This document shows positions 1 to 6,080 of a DNA stretch of 64,000 nucleotides, one piece after another. This DNA comes from Streptomyces sp. CB02959 (GTDB taxonomy: Bacteria; Actinomycetota; Actinomycetes; Streptomycetales; Streptomycetaceae), in the NCBI RefSeq assembly GCF_002803155.1, contig NZ_NNBP01000007.1, positions 149,535 to 213,534 of the forward strand. The letters are read 5' to 3'. Every line of letters begins with the position of its first letter. Position 1 is the first letter of the stretch. A program made the position numbers and the translations under genes. Under the pieces are notes generated by a model. That model ran no database searches, was not told the DNA's origin, and was given only the letters and a program-made list of their open reading frames with translations.

Positions 1-1
1 C

Positions 2-838
2 CGCCCCCGCGACTACGTCTTCCCCGATGTGCCCGTCGAGCACTGGCAGGCGCACGAGAAGTGGCTCACCCCCACGTTCCTGGACCTGGCCGCCGACGAG
101 GTTCACATGACGATCCAGACCTGGCTCGTCCGCAGCGAGGGCCGCACGATCCTGATCGACACCGGCGTCGGCAACGACCGGGAACGCCCGGCCATGCCGT
201 CCTTCCACCAGCTGCACACCGACTACCTCGGACGGCTGGCCGCCGCCGGCGTCCGCCCGTCCGACGTGGACACGGTGATCTGCACCCATGTCCACAGCGA
301 CCACGTCGGCTGGAACACCTGCCTGGCCGACGACGGAACGTGGCAACCGACCTTCCCCCACGCCCGATACGTCATCCCGCGCGCCGACTTCGACTACTGG
401 AACCCGGCCAACGGCCACCGGACCCGCGCCGGCCGCCGGATGGCCAACGTCTTCGAGGACAGCGTCGCCCCCGTGCACCGGGCCGGGCAGACCACGCTGT
501 GGGAGGGCGACCACCACGACATCGACGCCCGACTCCGCATCGAGCCCGCCCCCGGCCATACGCCCGGCTCCTCCGTCGTATGGCTGCGGTCCGGCACGGA
601 ACGCGCGGTGTTCGCCGGTGACCTGCTGCACAGCCCCCTGCAGATCGCGGAACCGGACGACTGCCCCGGCTTCGACGAGGACGAACCCCGCGCCCGGAAC
701 AGCCGACGCCGGGTGCTGGGGGAGGCCGCGGACAGCGGCGCCCTGCTGCTCCCCGCCCACTTCCCCGGCCCGGGTGCAGCCGAGGTGCGACGCGTCGGAG
801 ACCGTTTCGCGGTGAAGGAATGGGCAGCGTGGCACTGA
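2..838 (+). CDS. MBL-fold metallo-hydrolase (5' partial)
   Basis: Metallo-beta-lactamase superfamily hydrolase. The frame is open from base 2 to the left edge, so the true start lies outside the window; the GTG at 29 is the first candidate start inside it but would trim the domain. The zinc site is clear: THVHSDHVG (near 283-309) gives the HxHxDH motif, APGHTPGS the third metal-binding His, FAGDLLHSP the bridging Asp and LPAHFPGP a further His. About 278 residues are visible. The family includes lactonases and glyoxalase-II-like hydrolases; the substrate cannot be read from the sequence. It runs toward the LysR gene on the opposite strand, with 34 bases between the two stops. Confidence 0.85.
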   Translation, partial: RPRDYVFPDVPVEHWQAHEKWLTPTFLDLAADEVHMTIQTWLVRSEGRTILIDTGVGNDRERPAMPSFHQLHTDYLGRLAAAGVRPSDVDTVICTHVHSDHVGWNTCLADDGTWQPTFPHARYVIPRADFDYWNPANGHRTRAGRRMANVFEDSVAPVHRAGQTTLWEGDHHDIDARLRIEPAPGHTPGSSVVWLRSGTERAVFAGDLLHSPLQIAEPDDCPGFDEDEPRARNSRRRVLGEAADSGALLLPAHFPGPGAAEVRRVGDRFAVKEWAAWH

Positions 839-872
839 GCGCGCCACGCCGCATTGCGTGACGGGCGGTGCG

Positions 873-1802
873 TCACGGACCGGGGACGGCGCCGGTGTCG
901 AGGGCAGCGGTCCGCAGGGCGGCGGCGAGGCGGCGGACCGGTTCGGCCGGGGGCTGCGGCAGCCGGGCCAGCAGCAGGCGCCGGGTCTCCTGCGGGCCGC
1001 CGCGCACCGGCAGGACGCGTACGCCGGGCGGTGCGACGGCGGCCATCGCGGCGGACACGGTGGTCAGACCGCAGCCCGCGGCCACGAGATGCAGTTTCGC
1101 CAGCAGGTCCCGGGCCGTGTGCGCGATCTCGGGCCGCTCGTCCAGGCCCGGCCACACCCCCAGAACCAGGTCCGAGCTGTTCGGCGAACCGGCGATCCAC
1201 CGCTGCCCGCGCAGGTCGTCCACGTCGATGAAGTCCGCGCGGGCCAGCGGGTGTTGAGCGGGTACGGCCAGGCACAGGGCGCGCTCGGTGAGGGTCTGCA
1301 GCACCAGTGGGGGCGACTCGGTGTCCGGTGCGCGAAACGGCGGCGCCGAGGAGAGCAGGGCGAGATCGATGCTGCCCGCGCGCAGGGCTCGGGTCAGCGC
1401 CGGGGTGCCGCCTTCGCGGCTGATGACGTGCACGTTCGGGGCGCTGCGCCGCAGCGCGGCAAGGGCGGGCGGCACCAGTGTCGTACCGGCGCTGGGCACC
1501 CAGCCCAGGCGTACGGTGCCGCCCGGTTCGGGCAGGCCGGACAGCTCGCGGGCAGCCTGGTCGATCTCGTCGAGCACGACCGTCGCACGGCGCATCACGA
1601 TGCGCCCGGCCGCGGTCAGCCGCGCGCCGTCGCGCCGCCGCTCCAGCAGCTCCGCGCCCGCGGCCCGCTCGATGGCGGCGATCTGCCGGGACACCGCTGA
1701 CTGTGTGTACCCCAGCGAGGCCGCGGCCGCGGTGAAGGTCCCCTGCTCGGCCACCGCGCGCAACACCCGCAGCGCGGTCAGTGACACATCCGTGAAGTCC
1801 AT
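873..1802 (-). CDS. LysR-family transcriptional regulator
   Basis: A 309-residue LysR-type regulator. Residues 1-60 form the winged helix-turn-helix (TFTAAAASLGYTQSAVSRQI), followed by the linker helix and a periplasmic-binding-protein-like effector domain (GTVRLGWVPSAGTTLVPPAL onward). The start is the ATG at 1800-1802, where homology begins (MDFTDVSLTALRVLRAV); a longer open frame upstream has no LysR-like sequence. Regulators of this type often sit divergent from the gene they control. Here the divergent partner is only an SDR fragment beginning within about 20 bases of this start, so the original target appears to have been deleted together with the intergenic promoter. Confidence 0.9.
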   Translation of the reverse strand: MDFTDVSLTALRVLRAVAEQGTFTAAAASLGYTQSAVSRQIAAIERAAGAELLERRRDGARLTAAGRIVMRRATVVLDEIDQAARELSGLPEPGGTVRLGWVPSAGTTLVPPALAALRRSAPNVHVISREGGTPALTRALRAGSIDLALLSSAPPFRAPDTESPPLVLQTLTERALCLAVPAQHPLARADFIDVDDLRGQRWIAGSPNSSDLVLGVWPGLDERPEIAHTARDLLAKLHLVAAGCGLTTVSAAMAAVAPPGVRVLPVRGGPQETRRLLLARLPQPPAEPVRRLAAALRTAALDTGAVPGP

Positions 1803-1822
1803 GACGTTGCGCAAAAGGCGGC

Positions 1823-2020
1823 GATGGACGCCGGGTCCTCGCCGCCACCTCACCCCTTCTGGAGGGCATCGGCGGACGCTACTTCGCCGACTGCAACGAG
1901 GCCGAGGCCCTCGACCGCCGAGGCGCCCCCCTGCAGGGCGTGGCCCGCTACGCCCTCGACGCGGCGGGCGCCCGGCGCCTGTGGACGCTCTCCGCGGAAC
2001 TGCTCGCGGACTCCGACTGA
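1823..2020 (+). pseudogene. C-terminal relic of an SDR-family oxidoreductase
   Basis: An open frame with no usable start encodes the tail typical of retinol-dehydrogenase-like short-chain oxidoreductases: SPLLEGIGGRYFADCNEAE, then GVARYALDAAGARRLW and LSAELLADSD before the stop at 2018-2020. The NAD-binding Rossmann half and the YxxxK active site are absent; upstream the frame runs straight into the LysR start region and a stop at 1802-1804. Third positions are still G/C-rich, so the truncation looks recent. Inference: a deletion removed the 5' two-thirds of an SDR gene that once lay divergent from the LysR gene. Confidence 0.7.
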
Positions 2021-2031
2021 ACCGCCGGACC

Positions 2032-2078
2032 TTGCATAGCAGACCGGGACAGCCACCCATAAAATGGGAACTGGTTCC
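2032..2078 (+). promoter_or_regulatory. candidate promoter/operator of the flavoprotein-kinase operon
   Basis: An AT-rich spot in a very GC-rich setting. It has a -10-like TAAAAT at 2060-2065 and a TTGCAT at 2032-2037 (spacing long, 22). The -10 lies inside an inverted repeat CCCAT-AAA-ATGGG (2056-2068), which overlaps a second one, GGAAC-TG-GTTCC (2067-2078). The nested palindromes over a promoter-like box suggest regulator binding; no transcript start can be proven. Confidence 0.35.
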
Positions 2079-2140
2079 GCACCGGTGTGCCGGACGGGCA
2101 CATGAACTCGGTACGGAAAAGACGATCGACCGGGGACGGG

Positions 2141-3823
2141 ATGCCCAGAGAGCAGGCTGCCAGTCCGTCGCGGACCGTCATCCTGACCGTGGACGACGAC
2201 CCGGGCGTATCGCGCGCCGTCGCCCGCGATCTGCGGCGCCAGTACGGCCAGTCGTACCGCATCGTCCGCGCGGAGTCCGGCGCGTCCGCCCTCGCCGCGC
2301 TGCGTGAGCTCAAGCTGCGCGGCACCCCCGTCGCGGTGATCGTGGCCGACTACCGCATGCCGGAGATGAACGGCATCGAATTCCTGGAGCAGGCTCTCGA
2401 CATCCATCCCGGCGCGCGGCGGGTGCTGCTGACCGCGTACGCGGACACCGGCGCGGCCATCGACGCGATCAACGTCGTCGACCTCGACCACTACCTCCTC
2501 AAGCCCTGGGAGCCACCCGAGGAGAAGCTCTACCCCGTCCTCGACGATCTCCTGTCGGCCTGGCGGACCACCGACCACTGCCCGGTGACCGTCACCAAGG
2601 TCGTCGGGCACCGCTGGTCGGCGCGATCCTCGGCCGTACGGGAGTTCCTGGCCCGCAACCAGGTGCCGTACCGCTGGTACTCGTCCGAGGATCCCGAAGG
2701 CCGGCGGCTGCTGTGCGCCGCGGGCCAGGACGGTCTGCGGCTCCCGCTGGTCATCGTCCCGGACGGCACGGCCCTCGTAGAGCCCGCGGACCGGGAACTC
2801 GCCGCCCGGGTCGGCCTCGCGACGACACCGGCGACCGACTTCTACGACCTCGTCATCATCGGCGGCGGACCCGCTGGTTTGGGCGCGGCGGTGTACGGGG
2901 CCTCCGAAGGTCTGCGGACCGTCCTCGTGGAGCGCTCCGCGACCGGAGGCCAAGCAGGCCAGAGCTCGCGCATCGAGAACTACCTCGGATTTCCGGACGG
3001 GGTGTCCGGGGCGCAGCTCACCGACCGGGCCCGGCGCCAGGCGGCGAAGTTCGGTGCCGAAATCCTGACGGCGCGCGAGGTCACCGGGCTGGAGACCAAC
3101 GGTGCGTCGCGCGTCGTCCGTTTCTCGGACGGCTCTGCTGTCGCCGCGCACGCCGTGATTCTCGCGACCGGCGTGTCGTACCGGCAACTGGATGCACCCC
3201 ATGTGTCCGAGCTGACCGGCTGCGGAGTGTTCTACGGCTCGGCCCTGACCGAAGCGTCCGCCTGCCGGGACCAGGACGTGTACATCGTCGGCGGCGCGAA
3301 CTCCGCCGGCCAGGCGGCGATTTACCTGGCCCGGAGCGCCAAGTCGGTCACCGTCCTGGTGCGTGAGGCGTCCCTGGCGGCGTCGATGTCGCACTACCTC
3401 GTCCAGCAGGTCGACGAGACGCCCACGATCCTCGTTCGCGCCAACACGGTCGTCGACGCCGCCCACGGCGCGAGTCATCTGGAACAGATCACCGTCCGCG
3501 ACACGGTGACCGGTGACACCGAATGCGTCGACGCCCAGTGGATGTTCGTCTTCATCGGCGCGGTCCCGCGGACCGACTGGCTGGAGGGCATGGTGCTCCG
3601 GGACTCCCGCGGCTTCATCCTGACCGGCCCCGACCTGACCACGGACGGGAGCCCGCCGGACGGCTGGGAGTTGAACCGGCCGCCCTACCACCTGGAAACC
3701 AACGTCCCGGGTGTGTTCGTGGCCGGGGACGCCCGCGCCGAGTCCGCCAAACGTGTCGCTTCCGCAGTGGGGGAGGGAGCCATGGCCGTCATGCTCGTCC
3801 ACCGCTACCTGGAACAGTCATGA
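2141..3823 (+). CDS. Response-regulator receiver fused to glutaredoxin-like and FAD/NAD(P) reductase domains
   Basis: About 560 residues from the ATG at 2141, which has a GGGGAC-type ribosome site; an ATG at 2102 and a GTG at 2087 are in-frame alternatives. Residues ~10-125 are a CheY-like receiver (VDDDPG, phospho-acceptor Asp in VADYRMPEMNG, Thr in LLTAY, Lys in LLKPW). Residues ~130-215 resemble glutaredoxin, but the CxxC position reads WSARSS. From ~230 there is a thioredoxin-reductase-like flavoprotein (IIGGGPAGL for FAD, IVGGANSAG for NAD(P)H, C-terminal VPGVFVAGDARAE). The usual CATC redox pair is absent; only one Cys (TGCGVFYG) lies in that region. The gene is coupled by ATGA to the kinase gene and is the probable phospho-target of that kinase. 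Electron acceptor unknown. Confidence 0.85.
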   Translation: MPREQAASPSRTVILTVDDDPGVSRAVARDLRRQYGQSYRIVRAESGASALAALRELKLRGTPVAVIVADYRMPEMNGIEFLEQALDIHPGARRVLLTAYADTGAAIDAINVVDLDHYLLKPWEPPEEKLYPVLDDLLSAWRTTDHCPVTVTKVVGHRWSARSSAVREFLARNQVPYRWYSSEDPEGRRLLCAAGQDGLRLPLVIVPDGTALVEPADRELAARVGLATTPATDFYDLVIIGGGPAGLGAAVYGASEGLRTVLVERSATGGQAGQSSRIENYLGFPDGVSGAQLTDRARRQAAKFGAEILTAREVTGLETNGASRVVRFSDGSAVAAHAVILATGVSYRQLDAPHVSELTGCGVFYGSALTEASACRDQDVYIVGGANSAGQAAIYLARSAKSVTVLVREASLAASMSHYLVQQVDETPTILVRANTVVDAAHGASHLEQITVRDTVTGDTECVDAQWMFVFIGAVPRTDWLEGMVLRDSRGFILTGPDLTTDGSPPDGWELNRPPYHLETNVPGVFVAGDARAESAKRVASAVGEGAMAVMLVHRYLEQS

Positions 3824-5277
3824 ACGGCCGGCCGATGCTGTGCAGGCAGGAGGAACTCGGCTCGCTGTTCCTCTTCGAGAAGCTGGCCCCCGACCAGCTC
3901 GCCCGGCTCTGCCGCGAAGGCCGGGTGGAGGAGTTCGCGCCCGGGCCCGTGTACGAGGAGGGCGAGGCGGCCACGTGCTTCTACGTACTGCTCGAAGGGA
4001 CCCTCGTCCTGTCGCGCCGGATCGGGAACTACGACGTGGAGACCAACCGGAGCTCCAGCCGCGGGGTGTACGCGGGCGCCTTCCAGGCATACCTGGGGGA
4101 CCGCCTGCGGCAGGTCTACAACAACTCCCTCCGCGTCCTTGAGCCCACGCGCTTCTTCGTGCTGCCCGCGGAGACCTTCGCCGCGATCATGCGGGAGTGG
4201 TTCCCCATGGCCGTGCACCTGCTGGAGGGCCTCTTCTTCGGCGTCAAGAGCACCCAGGAGGCCGTCGGCCAGCGCGAACGGCTCCTGGCCCTCGGATCGC
4301 TGTCCGCCGGGCTGACCCATGAGCTGAACAACCCCGCCGCCGCTGCCGTCCGAGCCACCTCCGCACTCCGCGAACGGGTCGCCGGAATGCGCCACAAGCT
4401 CGGCGTCATCGCGGCGCGCCCGTATCAGCGCGACACCCTGGAGACGCTCATCGACATCCAGGAACGCACGGCCGAACGCGTCGCCAAGGCCACCGCCCTG
4501 AGCCCGCTGGAAGCCGCGGACCGCGAGGACGCCCTCTGCGACTGGTTCGACGACCACGGCATCGGGGACGGCTGGCAGCTCGCGCCGACCTTCGTACAGG
4601 CCGGACTCGACACCGACTGGCTGGACCAGGTCACCGCGGCCGTGGACGACGACACCCTCGAAGGCGCCGTGCGGTGGCTCAACTACACCGTGGAGACCGA
4701 GCTGTTGATGAACGAGATCGAGGAGTCGACCACCCGCGTCTCGGCCCTCGTCGCGGCAGCCAAGCAGTACTCGCAACTCGACCGGGCGCCCTACCAGGTC
4801 ACCGACGTCCACGAACTCCTGGACAGCACCCTGCTGATGGTCTCCGCGAAGATCGGCCCCCGCATCACCGTCGTCAAGGAATACGACCGCAGCCTGCCGA
4901 AGATCCCGGCCTACCCCGGCGAACTCAACCAGGTATGGACGAATCTGATCGACAACGCCGTCTCGGCGATGAACAGTACGGACACCGGCGGCACGTTGAC
5001 GGTGCGGACCACACGCGACGGCGACCATCTGCTCGTCGAATTCCGCGACACCGGCCCCGGAGTCCCCGCGGAGATCCGCGATCGCGTCTTCGATCCCTTC
5101 TTCACCACCAAACCGGTGGGTGAGGGCACAGGTCTCGGACTGGACATCTCCTGGCGCATCATCGTCAACAAACACCACGGGGACCTCAGGTTCGATTCCG
5201 TCCCCGGCGACACCCGCTTCCAGGTACGCCTGCCGCTGGCCTCCGCCGACCCCCGTTCCCCACAGGAGCCGTCATGA
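3820..5277 (+). CDS. Sensor histidine kinase with N-terminal cNMP-binding-type domain
   Basis: 485 residues; the start ATG overlaps the upstream stop (ATGA), so translation is probably coupled. Residues ~15-150 are a cyclic-nucleotide-binding-like beta-roll (LFEKLAPDQLARLCREG, FYVLLEGTLVLSRR). The phospho-acceptor is H167 in GLTHELNNPAAA. The ATPase region has the N box NQVWTNLIDNAVSAM and G boxes DTGPGVP and GEGTGLGLD. About 210 residues separate the His from the N box, roughly twice the usual distance; the insert is helical and acidic (DWFDDHGIGDGW). No membrane segment is evident, so this is a cytosolic kinase sensing an intracellular ligand or redox state. The natural partner is the receiver domain of the preceding flavoprotein. 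Confidence 0.88.
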   Translation: MNGRPMLCRQEELGSLFLFEKLAPDQLARLCREGRVEEFAPGPVYEEGEAATCFYVLLEGTLVLSRRIGNYDVETNRSSSRGVYAGAFQAYLGDRLRQVYNNSLRVLEPTRFFVLPAETFAAIMREWFPMAVHLLEGLFFGVKSTQEAVGQRERLLALGSLSAGLTHELNNPAAAAVRATSALRERVAGMRHKLGVIAARPYQRDTLETLIDIQERTAERVAKATALSPLEAADREDALCDWFDDHGIGDGWQLAPTFVQAGLDTDWLDQVTAAVDDDTLEGAVRWLNYTVETELLMNEIEESTTRVSALVAAAKQYSQLDRAPYQVTDVHELLDSTLLMVSAKIGPRITVVKEYDRSLPKIPAYPGELNQVWTNLIDNAVSAMNSTDTGGTLTVRTTRDGDHLLVEFRDTGPGVPAEIRDRVFDPFFTTKPVGEGTGLGLDISWRIIVNKHHGDLRFDSVPGDTRFQVRLPLASADPRSPQEPS

Positions 5278-5624
5278 GTTCCACCAACGGAATCGACCCC
5301 GCGGTCCCGCCCAGCGGAACCGGATGCGCCGAATGCGATGCCAAGGGAGGCTGGTGGTTCCACCTGCGACGCTGCGCGCAGTGCGGTCACATCGGCTGTT
5401 GCGACGACTCGCCCGCCAAGCACGCGACGGCCCACGCCCGGGACACCCGGCACCCGGTGATCCGCAGCTTCGAACCGGGCGAGACATGGTTCTACGACTA
5501 CGAGACCTCGCAGACGTACGCCTCGGGCCCGTCCCTGGCTCCCCCTGAGAACCACCCGCTCGACCAGCCGACCCCCGGCCCCGAGGGACGGGTCCCGGAG
5601 GACTGGGCCGACCGCCTGGGATAG
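5274..5624 (+). CDS. UBP-type zinc finger protein
   Basis: 116 residues, start ATG overlapping the kinase stop (ATGA). A compact UBP zinc finger takes up residues ~15-85: CAECDAKGGWWFHLRRC, CAQCGHIGCCDD, HATAHARDTRHPVIRSF, and a WFYDYETSQTY strand. Conserved Cys and His pairs suit two or three zinc ions. The tail is proline-rich and acidic. In eukaryotes this fold binds the free C-terminal Gly-Gly of ubiquitin; bacterial ligands are not established. Its place as third gene of the kinase/flavoprotein operon implies a role in the same pathway, perhaps as a protein-tail or adaptor module (inference). Confidence 0.85.
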   Translation: MSSTNGIDPAVPPSGTGCAECDAKGGWWFHLRRCAQCGHIGCCDDSPAKHATAHARDTRHPVIRSFEPGETWFYDYETSQTYASGPSLAPPENHPLDQPTPGPEGRVPEDWADRLG

Positions 5625-6080
5625 ACGGGCCCGAACTCCCGCCGCCGCTCTCGCACATTCTTCCGGTCGCCATTCTCCGGGCGCTCGGGGGCTATTGCGC
5701 TCCCGATGAATGCCAGGGATTTGCTGGTGGCGCCGAGACTCCCGTGGATAGAATATCGCGCGCTGCTCACGATGGTGGTGGGTCAGGTCGGCGGTGGGGC
5801 GGGGGCGGGGATACCGTGATTGAGCTGCAAAAACACACAACCCAGGGTGTTCCTGCCCGAGGCTCTGAACGCGCGTTCGCCTTTCCTGGCCTGCGACGCT
5901 TAGGGCTCGCGCGCAATATCGAGAAGCGATCATCGCAAAGCGGTCCACGCAACAGCAGTGGGCCCTTTTTCTTTTCCCTTGTGCTCGCGACCGGCGTCCG
6001 CGTCCGCGGTCATGCGGTGGACGTGCGGTGAGCAGCGGGTGCTTCGTTTTCCTGACGAGAGAAGTGTGGAGTGTGATGCC
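5625..6080. other. Intergenic leader of the LAxTG protein gene
   Basis: 456 bases without a credible gene. It probably holds the end of the upstream operon's transcript and the promoter and 5' leader of the gene at 6081. AT-rich patches lie at 5745-5757 (TAGAATAT) and 5828-5845. A terminator-like hairpin is listed separately. No convincing -35/-10 pair was found. Confidence 0.5.
5943..5975 (+). terminator. Hairpin followed by T-rich tract (terminator or leader attenuator)
   Basis: GTCCAC (5943-5948) pairs with GTGGGC (5958-5963, one G-T wobble) around a 9-base loop and is followed by CCTTTTTCTTTTCCC. A T-run is unusual in such GC-rich DNA. It could end the kinase/flavoprotein operon, about 320 bases downstream of its last stop, or attenuate transcription ahead of the gene at 6081. 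Confidence 0.35.

Noticed and set aside
394..1869. A 491-codon minus-strand frame over the MBL and LysR genes
   Set aside because: LysR and MBL proteins are clear in other frames; this one is Arg-rich shadow sequence.
2141..3823. Calling the flavoprotein a thioredoxin reductase
   Set aside because: The redox-active CxxC pair is absent in both the reductase and the glutaredoxin-like domain.
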